From assembly GCA_049999765.1 (NCBI GenBank), contig JBNGIQ010009234.1, positions 1-35,084 on the forward strand: a DNA stretch of 35,084 nt. Direction: 5' to 3'. This document shows, piece after piece, positions 1 to 13,100 of the stretch. The DNA comes from Phaeoceros laevis (Eukaryota > Anthocerotophyta > Anthocerotopsida > Notothyladales). Numbering within the stretch: the first letter of the stretch is position 1; each line of letters begins with the position of its first letter. A program made the translations under genes and the position numbers. Under the pieces are notes generated by a model, which worked only from the letters and a program-made list of their open reading frames with translations, searched no databases and was not told the DNA's origin.

Positions 1-309
1 ACGCCTGTTTCTGGAGCTGGAGCCGCAGCAGGGCAGGTGCCGCTGCAGGCTGCTGCCCTCGCACAAGTAAAAGCTGATGGAGTCGAAGCTGCTGCTCCTC
101 CTGCTACTCCTGCTACTGTTGCTCGAGCTGAGGTTGCCTCTCCCACACCGTTGCCAGATGTGCACATGGAACAAGCTACTGTCTCTCCCGTACAAGAGTC
201 TGCTTCGAGACAGGGGTTTGGTGTCGCTCCAGCCGGGTTTGCGGCACCGGGTTCAGCTGGCTTCTCCACTGACTCGGCGCGGCCTGTCAATGTGCAGATG
301 GGGGCCTGA
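1..309 (+). CDS. C-terminal end of an unidentified low-complexity protein (partial)
   Basis: Frame 1 is open from the first base and ends with TGA at 307-309, so this looks like the last exon of a gene that begins outside the window. The 102 visible residues are rich in Ala, Pro, Val and Gly (for example the run AAAPPATPATVARAEVASP) with no recognisable domain, membrane segment or motif. A second overlapping frame is also open because of the GCT/CTG-rich composition, so the frame choice rests on its running from the window edge and on its even composition. It could be the disordered tail of a nuclear or RNA-binding protein, but that is a guess. An intron boundary further upstream cannot be seen. 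Confidence 0.4.
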   Translation, partial: TPVSGAGAAAGQVPLQAAALAQVKADGVEAAAPPATPATVARAEVASPTPLPDVHMEQATVSPVQESASRQGFGVAPAGFAAPGSAGFSTDSARPVNVQMGA

Positions 310-1127
310 TCTGAACAAACCAGTCCTTCCACCTTGACTCATGTGAGCTTTCCGAAAAGGTGAATGCTGGATGGCAGCAGAAGCATGCATTGCCGTGTCC
401 CCGACTAACTTAACTTCCAAGTCTCCTCGTCTTAGGTCTTCACCTCGTGGGATCAAGGGATGCATGACACACTGTTTTGACTCTTCTAACCATCACGGTC
501 TCTCTTTTGCTACTAGGCGCTGACAAGGTTCGCATCATATGTGTTGCGAGGGAGCTGCTGATCCAGCAGAGGATTATTTCATGCACTTTGTGTAACATAG
601 TGTTGCAATCACCAAACTTTTTTCCGCGTTGAGCAAGAATCCTTGCTTTTTGTTGTCCATGCTCCAAGAAGAAGACTGCACTTGATTATGGTGACTTCCG
701 TCCTGGGAGTTGTACAGGAATTCAAATGCGGTACCTTGTCCTGTCCATTCATAACACCAAGCTTCTGGATACAGGGCGTAGGCATACACGGACAAACAAG
801 AATGTCTGTTACTCCGTGTACAATAGGGTATCGTGAACCAAGATGTTTGTCTTCGCTCTCTTGGTGGAGCACTTCATTCGGCCCGACTCTGCTCGGATAA
901 CGATATGGTGTTGCTCAAGCAGCATCCACGTCAATAATAATGCAAATGAAGGTGCTGCATTGCAAGCGACGAGATGATCGATCAAGAATCATAAAGACGT
1001 TGACTATTCCGTGATGGCCAAACCAAAACACTAAATGTCTTGTCATCGACGCTTATGAACTCGACTGTGACTTGCGTGGAGGCATACAAGGTGGCTTTGA
1101 GAAAAAAACCATTTAGACAACGTTTTA
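310..1127. other. Intergenic region between two convergent 3' ends
   Basis: No frame here shows coding character. The block lies between the stop of the partial plus-strand gene (309) and the stop of the minus-strand BTB/LRR gene (1128), so it should hold both 3' untranslated regions and terminators. I see no clear repeat. Confidence 0.5.
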
Positions 1128-4100
1128 TCATAGTCTCTCCTTAACGGTTGTGGACACCTGCCCAAACTTGTTCCACTCGTATACAACCGTCTTTCTGTGG
1201 CACATGGTGGCTGCCACACCTTGGACCTGGAATGGCTTGCACTGAGCTAAAAGCAAGGTGGCTAGAAGGCCATCGTGCCCACCCTGAACCAATTATAGCC
1301 GAAACATAGATGTAAGTCACCTATATTTCTAGGTTGCAAGATGAAAGAGCATGCAGGATTGCCAAATGATGGTCAACATGTAGTCATACCCGGGGCAACT
1401 GAAAACCATGATCTTTTGCGTCACAGTGGTCAAGGGCCAAAAATCGCAAAAGCCGCAGCTGCAAGATGCAGTGAAGGAATATCATTCGTAATCATAGAAA
1501 CCATTCAGACCCCACCTTTCTTGTAAACGGTTAGTTACTGGTCATTCCTCTGACATTAGATCTTTAAAGGAGAGGGACGAGCTTACATGTGCCGCGGCTT
1601 CCATGACAAAATTGGCAGGTAACCCCTTCCCCTGAAAAAGCAACGAAGCCAAATGAGCACAAAAACAAAGACAAGCGTTCAAGCACTTGACATAACACCG
1701 ACCCAACCATTACAATCCTAAGCGGAGAACTCACGTTGTGCCGCAAGTGAAGTTCTTGTAGAGCTCGACACGACTTTAAAAGGTGGGATGCTCCAGCAAT
1801 TGTGGCTTGCCCACACTCCTTCATCATGCAATCGGTGTCCAAGGTCAGTAATGGACACCGAGCACTTTGTCAGGGTATTGAGAAGGAAAACAGGACGAGG
1901 GCTTGCTTACCTCAAGTTTCAATGTTACCAGCCCTCTTAACTTGTCGCCAATCAGCTTCAACGCCTCTGCGAGCCAGCCAATAATTTATTTAGTTACAAG
2001 CAAAACATGAGTTGTTAAAAAAGGAAAATGTGTGAAACGCAGCTCACCAGATGTCAACGCCCTGCAACCAGTAATTGCAAAATGGCGCAGCCCCTTACAG
2101 GAGCTACTAAGAACTGAAATGTCATGATCGGTTAGGGATGGAGCAACTCTCTCCAACTTCAAAGATGTCAGATTTTGTCCGCATTTCAATGCTAGCTGCT
2201 GTATGCAAGTTGCTGAAAGATAACCTATACAGTTGCACAGTTCCAGCCGTTGCAGGTTTTCTGCCTGTTCAAACATTTTGCTCATACTGGCATCAGAGAT
2301 GACCTGGCAAAGTAGACAATATGCACAGAAACCAAGTCCGGTCAGTTCTCCACTCCTTAAGTCGACAACAAAAGTCAATTCTATGCCTTGTGTGTTGCAA
2401 GATCCAAAGCCACCTACCTGCGACGTTAGAGATAGATGTTCCAGGCGAGAAAGTTCTGGAACCAGCTCTATTGAAAAAGATGCCCCAACACCTAATTCCA
2501 ACCGCTTTATACTGCACAGACCGTATCTCGTCACACCAAGAGCAAGATCAGAGAACCCCCAACCTGCTTTCAACTCCTCCAGATGCACTCCTTGACATCC
2601 AAGCATCCCAAAGACTGATGAAGGTGGGGGTTCCCCAAGGCTCTTCGAAGACATGACATTTCCAATTCTCCTGCATCCTCGCGTATTGAGAGACCTCAAC
2701 AAAGGGTTCACAATAATTACCCGGGCCAGTGACGGTCCTGAGACCTGCTTATACCAAGACGTATCGTAGTCAGTGTAGTGTGAAAAAGGAACTGCAAGTC
2801 CACACAACTCTCGACAGATGTAGTTGGGAATATCACAGCTTGAGGGCTCACATATGTTTCATGCACATCCAGTAACTCAAGATCCCTTCCTGCAAATAAT
2901 GATAAGGCATAATCTGTGAGGGTGGTATTGCCTAGAAACAATTTCTTTAACAGCGGTGCTATGCCCAGAAGCTTTCCCAGATCGGCATCCTGCACACCTA
3001 CACAAGAAAAGTGTTTGGCATGCTAAAGCGCTAGTAGACACTCCTCATGAACCTGAGAGCAAGATTTCAAAGCAGCAGACATGTAAACTAGACCTCAAAG
3101 ATGAAGCATGTGGTCATAAGACAATGTAACAACAGAGTTGGATAGCTTTTCAACTCACAGAGCCATACCATGACAGTTTTCTAGGTCCAGAAGTTCTCCA
3201 TGCTTAAATATTCTATGAAGTGAGCTGACTGAATTAGTGCCAAACTTCGTACATGCACTTCTCAAACCATGCAGCCTACTATATCCTCTAAGAAACTGGC
3301 TGATTCCCAAATCTGACAAAGCTGTGCAACCACTTAGGTTGACCTGCACCAGCGAGGGACAGGATCTGGCAACATCTGCTAGGCCATAGTCTGCAAAAAG
3401 AGAAGGAAGTCAATTCTTCTGAGCGCACAAAGGTCAATGCTAGCAAAGCGTGCTATCTACAGGCCAGAACAGCATGAAGATCACCTGTGAGATCTCTGTG
3501 TCCTTGGAGGTAAAGCTCTGTCAGATGTTCCAATAAGCAGGAGAGCCAAGCAACCCTCTCAGGAGAACCAATAGTGCTGAAAGGTGTATCTTCCCGGACA
3601 CAACGCTCCACATGAAGCTTTTGTTTCACCAAACAGCTTATGTCTGACGAGAACTCAGCCACTTGGATCAAGGGGCAAGGTAGTGCCAATGAAGATAGAA
3701 GGCTGAACCGTATATGTGGACAATTCACCACACGAAGCTCTTGAATAGCAGGACAAGCTGCTCCCAGCCAGGAAGCCAGGTCTTCTTCGTTCAATCTCCA
3801 ACAGTCGGAAAAAAAAACTTTACGCAACCTTCTGAAACACGGAATAGTGGGCCACACATTCCTTCCCCTTTCAGAAAAATAGGAAGATCGGTGGCTTCCT
3901 TTCAGGCTTCCCACACGGTGCAGATTATTTTCAAACGGTGACACTGGATAAGTGGGAACTGCTAAGACTTGATTGGCCAGGGATGGAGAAGAAGCAGCGG
4001 AGGAAAATAAGTGTGCACATGTAACTTGCTGACAACCAGAGAGGTCCAAAACCTGTGATCCTAATCCAGAAGGATTGGGTGTTAGATACAGAATAGTGCT

Positions 4101-6268
4101 ATGGTTCGGGCTCAAAAGTCAAGATATTGCATACCTCCAAGTAAAGGGTAAGCCGTAAACTATACTTTGTGTGATCGTTGATACTCTTGTCAAGAGAATG
4201 CAAAAGGTCGAAAGCACGCTTGTTTTTGTCTTTGTCTCCTTCTCTGTCCCAGCTAGTTGATGTTGTAAAATCACTCAAATCAAACAGGTTCAGATGAAAT
4301 CTCCCCAGTATGTTTCCTGCAACACCACTCAAGAGGACACAGTTACTTGGTCTACACCTCCTTGTCCAAAGGAGACAAGATGCTCCTAAGCCTTATTGAG
4401 CCCTAAAGCCAAAGCTGCAGCAGAAGAGGGCAACGAAGTTTCATACCACAAAGATAATCCAAAGGTAGCAGAGAGATACGAATCTGCCACATAAGCAACA
4501 GGGCAAAAATTAGAATGGGACCTATGGCTTGAGGAAATGGTTTCTAGGGGATGTTCAAAATTTTTATATTACCTTCTTAAGACATGAAAGGTACTTGTGT
4601 GAACTAGGTGATCTTGCTTCCACCCAGTTGCGGACCTCTGCTTGTCCAGCACACCACTTCATGAGAGTCTCACAAAGTTCTCGCTCACTGGGACGTTGAG
4701 TGAAACATCGAAAACAAAACATCCCAGCTGTAAAATATGCATTATGGATGACCTATAGAAACAGAAGAAGCTTCTTGCGACCAAAGAAGTGGTCTTTCAT
4801 GATACCTGCAGACGGTAAGCTGGGGATGATCAAGGCACCCAAGCAAAAAAGCAGGAGGGAGATTTTCTGAACCCTCTAGCGACATTCCTGCCATCTGCCA
4901 GTAACATGCACATGCAAACAAGACATTGGTGTGGCTATGTCAAAGCTGGAGAATGTATCAGCAGGATTTGCAAGAAAATGCTTTTTTATTTCTGGATAAA
5001 AAGCTGGACTTGGTGCAAACTTTAAGAGAATTTCACGGTTGTAGGTACAGAAGACACGAAAAACATACAAAGTTGGCTGAAAAGCCACCGACACAGATAT
5101 CCAAAAGGGCAGAAGCTCCTGTGCGGCACAGCACGTGAAGGACAATGAGCATATGAGGAAGATGACAAAAGTGGACAAAAGACAGAGACTCTGAGCAATG
5201 CGCAGCAACGTCGATTTGCCCCTGCTAACAAAAGACTGCTTGCAGGAATTGACACTGTCTAAGACGTTGTCCTGGAAATCTCACCTACTTCCTTGGCATA
5301 ATTCCATATTACAGGAATGAGTTGCAAGAGCTCATCATCAGCAGCTGTCAGTGGTGAAAGCATGACCAACGTGGCCCATGACTCAATTGCTCTGAGTACG
5401 TTGTCAATTCCAAAAAAGATGGCACTCTGTCAATGCACGAAGCAGATCACCATAAGAGAACAGGGGCACATCAGAACATCAACCAGCGTACACAAACAAC
5501 AGGTCAGAAACAAACGTACAGGCCATACCTCCAAAAAATGCAAAACATTTTCTGTGGAGATGTCAAGCTGGCCACAATGCAGGAGCTGAAGAATTGCGGT
5601 AGAAATTGCTACGTCCCACACCACATTGACGGAATGGCTTGTGGATTCTCTGAAGCAACTCCAACAGCAGGTTCGTATATCTTTACAATCTCAGCAACGT
5701 ATTTGCAGCCTACAGGCACCAAAAATAGCAGACGAGAAAATCGAATCTAGCTGGTGAGGAAGGCACTTTTTAGCGACCGTTCAACCAGGAATTATGCAAT
5801 TCAGAACCAGCCTCCAAGGACTCAAACATGGGTATGTTTGCGACCTGAAGTGATCGCTGAAAAGTGATTGGAAGTAGCTCGACTGCTCCAACAACCTGTG
5901 GGAACACAAGCGGGTTGTGCGAAGGAGTGAACAGCCAGAATCAGGGCATCATTGCTGGTACGATGGAAAAACGTATCCAAAGCCACTCACAGTGATTTCC
6001 GAGCACGGATGCGATGGGGCCCTCGGCTTGCAAGAACACGCCATTGATCAAGGCGCAAATTCCAAGCATCCAGCACAGCCTCGGAATGGCAAGGCTCGTC
6101 AGCAACGTAGTCATTTCCGCGAGCACAGTCCGACGCGCCTGGTTGTGGTGCCGATCCATGAGTGGCTGCAGACAAAACTCGGGAACACCCCGGAGAGCGC
6201 AGGTTGAGGACGACCACCTCAGAGGAGCAAGCATCGATTGCGGCAGCGGAGTCAGCAGGTGGATCCAT
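1128..6268 (-). CDS. BTB/POZ-LRR protein, FBL11-like, 19 exons
   Basis: Exons, high to low: 6268-5991, 5895-5845, 5649-5529, 5426-5285, 5003-~4925, 4894-4806, 4687-4573, 4483-4447, 4316-4135, 4052-3485, 3390-3169, 2997-2837, 2744-2418, 2303-2048, 1966-1911, 1818-1735, 1631-1587, 1458-1390, 1283-1128. All junctions are GT-AG and phase-compatible except exon 5/6. The product is about 1,010 aa. Exons 1-4 make a BTB domain (IRARKSLLLEQSSYFQSLF, then LLHCGQLDISTENVLHFLE and SAIFFGIDNVLRAIESW). Exons 5-9 resemble a BACK-like helical region (LGCLDHPQLTVCSERELCE). Exon 9 on is leucine-rich repeats (VLDLSGCQQVT, VNLSGCTALSDLGI, LELCNCIGYLSATCIQQLA). The tail ends STTVKERL, as I recall for plant FBL11. 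BTB-LRR proteins of this kind are thought to be substrate adaptors for CUL3 ubiquitin ligases; no F-box is visible. The exon 5/6 junction has no good GT donor in phase and stays unresolved. Confidence 0.85.
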
Positions 6269-6443
6269 GCAGCAGGCCAGAGGAAACCAAGCGGGCCAAT
6301 ACCAAACCCTGACAGAACCCGAGGGAATGGATCCCTATGCACGTTGTCCTTGCACCAAGTTAGTGCTGCCAGATAGATAGATGATATATCCAGGACGACT
6401 AGACTGGGCCTGCGCCTGACCTGGCCCTCCAGCGCATGAGTCA
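6269..6443. promoter_or_regulatory. Bidirectional promoter between BTB/LRR and DUF2358 genes
   Basis: Only 175 bp separate the two divergent start codons. The stretch has a CCAAT-type box (GGGCCAATACC near 6294), a GATA array (AGATAGATAGATGATATATCC, about 6371-6391) that contains a weak TATA-like core, and GC-rich flanks. Both 5' untranslated regions must also fit here unless there are upstream non-coding exons. Promoter function is inferred from the layout. Confidence 0.5.
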
Positions 6444-7960
6444 ATGGCCATTGCTGTCGACCGGACTCTGCTGCCATGGCACCTCACCGGTTGTGGTGTG
6501 AATGTAGAATATTGTGGTATCCGTTGGCTCCAAGCCAGCCGTGCCAGTTTCAAATTCAAGCATGTCCACAGCCGCAAGGTACCAAGTCCTCGATGTTCGA
6601 TGAAGAAGGAGGAGCCGGCAATTGTACGCGTAGCCGTGTCTGCTATGACGGCGCTACTTGGAATTTTGCCGAGGGATGCGGCAAGAAGGTGAGAGCTTTG
6701 TTCAAATGCGCTTGTCCTAGTTATGGCAATTGACATGTTTTGAAGTCGTGGTTGGTTTGGTGCTATGGCAGCAGCTCCCCGTCCCCTCCACAGGCCGAGG
6801 AGGAAGATATCAGCGATCCCTTGGGAGTCCTGGCAGCTGACTACAAACGCTCTTATTTCATCACAGGTAGCGCACGCCATTTCTGCTTGCTTACAATTCA
6901 TGAGTAGAGTGCTCGGAAGCAGATGCAGATCGTCCTGAGGCGGATGCATGCGTCGAGACAGGAGCAGGTAACTCAGCTCCGATGCGTTGTGGCAGGGGAG
7001 TTCTGCAGCGCGCTGTACAGTGAGGACTGCTTGTTCGTTGATCCAACGATCAGCTTCAGCGGTAGAGAAAATCTCAAGCCGGCTAGGACGAGAGTCTGGC
7101 ATTCTTTCCCTGTCGAGTCGTGGAAGCTTGTGCATTGATGTCATGATGATTCCCTTCGATTGGACGTTTTCCTCGTTGAATCAGGCAGGGAAACGTACAG
7201 GCGGAATTTGAAGCTGCTAGTGCCATTTTTGGTGGATCCATCAGTGGAGCTGTTGAGCATGGCAGAGGTGAGCCGGTTCCAGACTTGCGGACAATGGAGA
7301 GTTGTGGTGTCATTTGCATGTACTGACTGTATGCTGGTAGCAAGAAGGCAAGGCATGACTGGCGGTTGGCAGCAGGGGGAAGATGGAGAGAGGAAGTTTA
7401 TCATCACCTTCTGGACACTGAGGTGAGCAGATACTTGCCTGCATGTCCGAACAGTGTTGCCCCATTGACGAGCGGTTGTGCTGTGCTGCCCATGAGCTGA
7501 GCTTCTTGGCCCTGGCGGGCCCAGCAAGGAGTACCCTTGTACTGTAGCTATATTGCAGCTTAGGTAGGGCTTTTTGTATCTTATCTATGCTTGTGCCAAG
7601 CAAGGGTGGTGTGGCGACAACTGGCAGGACGTATGTGAAGCTGCCCTGGATGCCCCTGATCAACGTGGACGGATCAACAGTTTACGACCTGGATCCGCAG
7701 GCTCCTTCGCGGGTGAGTCAGTGAGCGAGTGATAGACAATTAGGGAGCGGCTTGTTCTCTCTCTTGCTGCATCCAAACAGTGACAATATCCAGGTTGATG
7801 AGAGAAAAAGGCAAAGGAATATGGGATGAAGCTGCGGCCGTGGTTTGGCGTGGTGTCATGTGGTTGTCATGGTCAGGTGACGCGGCACGAGGAGCGGTGG
7901 AGCGTCCCGGCTTGGGAGGCCGTCCGTCAGCTATTTGTACCTTCTAACCGGAACCCGTAG
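6444..7960 (+). CDS. DUF2358 (SnoaL/NTF2-like) protein, probably plastid-targeted, 7 exons
   Basis: Exons 6444-6688, 6772-6866, 6996-7061, 7185-7267, 7373-7422, 7628-7712 and 7877-7960 join in phase to 235 codons plus TAG. The first ~75 residues are basic and Ser/Ala-rich with few acids, like a plastid transit peptide. Then comes the DUF2358 fold: DPLGVLAADYKRSYFITG, LYSEDCLFVDPTISFSGRE, YRRNLKLLVPFLVDPSVELL, FIITFWTLRTYVKLPWMPL, INVDGSTVYDLD, and the closing helix TRHEERWSVPAWEAVRQLF. The family is found in plants and cyanobacteria and has no established biochemical activity; the fold belongs to the NTF2-like group, often ligand-binding. All junctions use GT-AG. The start is the first ATG of the open frame. 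It lies head to head with the BTB/LRR gene and may share its promoter. Long open frames on the other strand at 6335-7144 are shadows. Confidence 0.87.
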
Positions 7961-9635
7961 ACAAAGTGTTGTTTGTAGCAGAAAGGGCAAGGAACAATCC
8001 AGAACTGGTGTTTTTGTTCAGTTTTCCAATTGAGCGGCCACGCCATGATGACCACATATTGTCTATGGAGCAAGCGCCGGGCCAGAAATAGACAGATGAG
8101 TCTCCCCATCGTCGGTTGTGTGTTTGTTGCTGCAAGATGTGCCAGACGTGAAAAAGAAGGCAGAATCAGTATGTCCATGTACAAGACTAAGGTTGGACGA
8201 TAGAGAAGGAGTAAGAGTTGGGGGAGTGGGCGTCCCCACGTGGGCTGGATAAGGGAAGTCGGGAGTCGGGTCAGTGAGTGAGTTGGTAGGTGAAGAATGG
8301 ATGAAGGTCTTGCTGTACAAGAATGATATCTAGACTAACTAGTGTAGGTGAAGTCTAGGCCAGTCTCGTCTTGTGAGGTGGGGCGGTGGGGTGTAGCGTG
8401 CCTGGCGTGTAGTCGTAGTGTACTTATCACAGTGGACTCTAACTAGCGAGTCTAGCTTGTCGGTGGGGGCGGCAGACTCAGTGGATTTGGATAATTCTGG
8501 ATTAGGGCCTAGTCCGCGCCGGAGGAAGGTAATATAGTCTATCCGGACGTTATCCGACCAGAGAGGGGGGGGACTCGGAAGGGGCCGGGATCCGATCCAG
8601 TTGCCAATGATCCGATCCGAGTTCATTAAATGAGCATTAAATATATAGCCAGTAGGAGGATGCGAGGCATAGGGTGAAGAGAGATGCAGCCAAGCGCCGT
8701 CCGTACTTATTACAGTTAGACTATCTAGATAGAGAGCTGCCCCTACCTGCCCTGCCAGGTGCTATGGCAGCTGTGGTATGCCCTAGGAGTCCACTGTGCC
8801 CTAACCACTGCCAGCTTGCTACAGGAAATAGGCCCACGCTGTTTATTATTATGTGAGGTGAGAGTGCAGGCACACACGCGTGGAATCAGGCATGGAATCT
8901 TTTGGTGGCTTTGGGCCCTGTAGGCGTGCAGAGCGCACAAGCTTGCCCAACAGTCCATCAAGGTCATACGTCAGGTAATAAGCCAATACTGATCAGCTCA
9001 TGGGATGTAAATCTACGTTGTCCACGTAATGCAGTGAGGGAGCCAATAGGGGAGCAAGGAAGATGCCTGGTATGGCGTGCCATAATTGAGGAGAACAGAA
9101 AGAGTGGCAGGTGATGCCGCAGTTGTCACCGATGGCTGGGATTGGTAGGCGTTCGCTGTTGGTCCCGTGGCTCAGGGAAGGAGGCAGGCAAAATCTCCCG
9201 CACCGCTCACTCACTAATTTACTCTACCTTGCTCTCTACGCCATCGCCGGTGTGTACCGTAGCAGGTAAGTAGATGCTTGCTTTTGTTTTTGGGTATTTT
9301 GAAAAGCTGGCGGGCAGGGTTGATCGGTTAGGCTTTTCCTTTCCGCGTGTCGGCGGGCGGGACTCGGAAGTGGGCGGAGGCAAGAGGGCCGCCGGGGCTG
9401 CCTGGCTGGGAAGAGAAAGGGCTTTTTGTTGGCCTACGGTCAAAATTGTCCAAGTCGCAAGCACCTCGCACGCGGCGGAGCGGGCGCAGGAGCGAGGCAA
9501 ATGCGCCAATTAAAAAGGGACGAATGAGAGCCCCGGAAGAGACGGCAGGCAGACAGACAGCCTGTTCTGCCTGATGGCAGAGTCCCCAGCCGCAGCTGTC
9601 ATGTGTCTTCTCGTGGCAACCTATACATGTATTTA
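7961..9635. other. Intergenic, no supported gene
   Basis: Several open frames of 60-110 codons occur on both strands, but none has a recognisable motif, splice-consistent extension or consistent composition. The first few hundred bases should hold the 3' end of the DUF2358 transcript. A perfect G-box-like palindrome CCCACGTGGG lies at 8235-8244. Confidence 0.5.
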
Positions 9636-9686
9636 TGGATGGGATGGATGGATGCACGGACGAGATGAATGGATGGATGGATGGAG
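9636..9686. repeat. GGAT/GGATG microsatellite
   Basis: Imperfect repeats of GGATG and GGAT (TGGATGGGATGGATGGATGC, then ATGGATGGATGGATGG) separated by a short interruption. The same motif family recurs at 11838 and, in reverse complement, at 24811-25040. Confidence 0.75.
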
Positions 9687-12600
9687 CTAGCCTGATGGGC
9701 GGACCACTGGGTGCTCAATAGATTTTTGGATTTTATTGGGGAGAGAGCAAGCACCGAGCCGGCCCGCCGGCTCGTTGCTCGCTTGCATAAGCTAATTTGT
9801 TCCGCTAACGAGATATCCAGAGGGAGGGTTTGGCTGGTTTTCGAGCACAGTGGAACAGGTGAATGAATATTCAAAGCGGGGAGCGGTCGAGTCAAAGTTG
9901 TGATCCCGATACCTACCCTCGCCCCACTCAATGTATCTACGCTTGTCCAGTACTGGATTGGACTGGCCCAAGACCGGGCTGCGGTCCGGATGGGACTGGA
10001 TGGCAAAGGGGATAGGCGTACGTATTTTGCTATTTATATGGTACACTTTGCGGAAGCGGCCAGCCTTGTTTTCATCACCTGCTTCCGTCACCGCCTGCGT
10101 ATTTAGACAAAGAAGAAGAATTTGGAAGGAATCGTAATATTTTGAGATGCACTGCTTGACCGGTCCAAATGCGCTTTTGCCCGCTCCACACAACCTATCT
10201 TGTTTCTTGGACCGCTCATTCCTCCTTGACAGCCGTGTCTAGAGTACTTGATGTGTTGGAAAATGTGTCTTGATGCCAGGCTATCATCTGGGCTTTCCTT
10301 CTCATCTCAATTCCTATTGGCCCACTCCTTACTTCTTTCATCCCATTGGCCCACTGGTTCGTGAACACTCAAAGGCGACAACCTGCATATCTCGTGGTTC
10401 TGCACAGCCCAATAAAAACCACATGTAAGTACCAACAAACATCCTAACCATCTCCTCATCGGTGTGGGGCTGACATATTATTTACTCCAAATTAATCCAT
10501 GAGTCCTATGTATTTGTGTGTCTTTCCCACGAGACTAAATTCTCCATGTATATGCCTTTGCTGGCCCTCTACATGTACATGCACAAGATGATGTTGCTAC
10601 ATCCATTGATATATGATATGATAAGACTATTTTCCTAAGCAAATATTCCTCCCCGTGTGCCCAAGTTTCCTTTCCTTTTCATCCATCCCATGACTACGCA
10701 CAACCTTCTTGCTCATTGTCCTCTACTAATATATGGGACCGTGTCAACCTCCTCAATCACATCACATCACTAATAGATTGATTGATTTGGAGTTCAATAA
10801 CATGTACGCCCATGTTGTACATATCGTTTGTTTGTATAACATGTACTAAGGTTTGCCTGACAACATCATGATATGGACACCTCCTCACCATATACTACGT
10901 GTAGCTTGGTTTAGCTTCTGCGTCAAATGAATACACTTATGTGACGAGGAGGGACAATGTTTTGTGTGTTTCATGTGGCTCCCTATAGCTATGTGGCATG
11001 TCACTGCCATATGTTATGTAATCTATGTGGCTTGAGCATCAATCGCACACCTTGACTGTCAAGGTTTTGAAAAACTATCCTAGTATAGGATTATTCTTGG
11101 ATTACCATCCCAAAATATGATTCATTTTTACGACTATGTTGGCTTGCAATTTATACGCTTAGATGTACAATGCTGGGTACACTCAAAACATGTTTACTTT
11201 AAATGGGTTCATATGTACGTCCACAACACAATTTACTTAGAGTACATCAATGGACGTGATTCTTGTTGTGCAATAGTTTTCTAATATATTTCCTCTCATT
11301 TCTATCCATCTTCAAAACCTTATACAACTCATCATTGTCCTCTACCAATCTTTACATGTTGAAGTCATGTGAATATGACACTACCCTCCCAGCTATACAT
11401 AGCTCTAGGTTAACCTAGTAATTACTCTTTCACTCTAAATCAAATTAGTAATTGAATGATTCAAGGTATGTCTTGTAGCCTTGTATACGTGGATTCGTAT
11501 ATTATATGTATATATTGACCAATTTAAGAGTTTTCCATACAATATAGCTTAGGCGACCTACAAAGATTGGTCAAAGAATTTAAATTCCATGCTATGAGTC
11601 CGAATGATGCTAAGCAGACGTCATCTTTTGGTTATCTCAAAAGAGATATTTGAGATACTTAAGATAAAAAAATTAGTTATGATTCCTTGTCCTAAATGGA
11701 AGCATTATCTCAAAGAAGGTTTTCTGCCCATGTATGCAAGCATGACGAATGGGAGATCCGGGGTTTGAGGAATCTCATTGAATCCCCCTAAAGAATCCTG
11801 GGTGTTCCGGTTCCTTGCCAAGATTTTGGTATTTACCTGGATGGATGGATGGATGCCATGGATGGTGGACCGACGGAAAGATGGACGGGCAAGGCATAAA
11901 AATCATCGGGTCCACCATCTCTGGCAAAACAGAAGCAGCAACAACGGTCTCGCTTTCTCCCGACCGATCCAGCCTCCTGTCAGTAACTTTTGACCAGACG
12001 CGCCCACACACGATACATATGGTATTACACGCCAATACATACTGTACACGCACCTCTAGGCTTATCTATAGCCCTGGGCCACTAGCTAGCCCCTTTCGCT
12101 TTCTACGTAGATAGATCTAAATAAAAAGACCCTGTGGGTTGGGAGTTGGGCCGTCGTTGATTGGAGGCGGTCCGTCGAGACGTGCCAATTCGGGCCACGC
12201 TACTTGAACGGTAAGACCCGCCGCCACGTCCCCCCAATGATATCCGCCCTCGGGAGCGACGTGTGGATGGATGTTTTATACGCACCCCAGACGTGGCTCG
12301 CCTCGCTTCAACCACTGTCCGTTTTCCCACCGCTCCCACGGACGGCGCCTTTCTACCTTCCCCACCGCCCCTCTCCCATTCTCCCCATTCCGTACGCGGA
12401 GCATATGCTCCCTTCACACGCTACTAGCAGTCTATTATTCTTCTTCCAAATTGTTTGTGGCTAACATTTTTTTCGTCAGCATAATGACACCACCAGCATT
12501 CGTCATATGGCTGGCGCATACGGTATTACGGTGGTATATGATCCCGAAACCACACACAAACCAATAGCGCACAACCGGAAAAGCAATTGCTTCTTTGTTC

Positions 12601-13100
12601 TTAACAAGCCCTCTTATCACTTATATTAATGACACTTATCCTTCTGTCACCTCTAACATTCACATATTCCCTTGATCTTTGACTTCAAATCTTGCTTATG
12701 ACCCTCTTACACTTCTCCAAAGTCATACAGTATGATGAAAAGAATTTTATGAACTATCCCAAAATCCATGTGCTTAAGACATATTATCCTCTTTTATTCC
12801 AGAAGTTTCTTCATAGCCTTTCAATGGAACCAAATAATTAAACATCCATTCCTGGAAGACTATGTGAATATTCTCACACACAAGAACTTGCAAAGATTCA
12901 CCACCATCGTGGACCATGTCAACCGACTTTTTCACCATTCAACTGATATCTTGTAAAATGTTTGTTAGCACCCCGTTCATGAATTAACGTCGGAAAGACT
13001 ATAGAGAATTACAGTAGGTAACAAAACGGGCGGCAGCGAAGTCTGTCCTTTATCTGATTATAGCCGCGGAGGATAATACGGCACAATCCTAACGCAGCTG
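9687..13100. other. Long AT-rich intergenic block
   Basis: Mostly AT-rich DNA from 10200 to 11770, with only short open frames and no protein motif. A more GC-rich island sits at 12100-12420 with open frames on both strands that lack recognisable features. I found no RNA gene and no paired terminal repeats; the block may hold decayed transposon sequence that cannot be recognised by eye. Confidence 0.45.
11838..11870. repeat. Short GGAT microsatellite
   Basis: TGGATGGATGGATGGATGCC followed by ATGGATGG: about four perfect GGAT units and two broken ones. Confidence 0.7.

Noticed and set aside
5941-6477. 178-codon minus-strand open frame with hydrophobic segments
   Set aside because: A different frame (6268-5991) joins in phase to the BTB exon reading LLEQSSYFQSLF; the longer frame does not.
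6335-7144. 269-codon open frame on the minus strand
   Set aside because: It overlaps four exons of the DUF2358 gene on the other strand, whose splice phases and family motifs are convincing. The minus frame is a GC-rich shadow.
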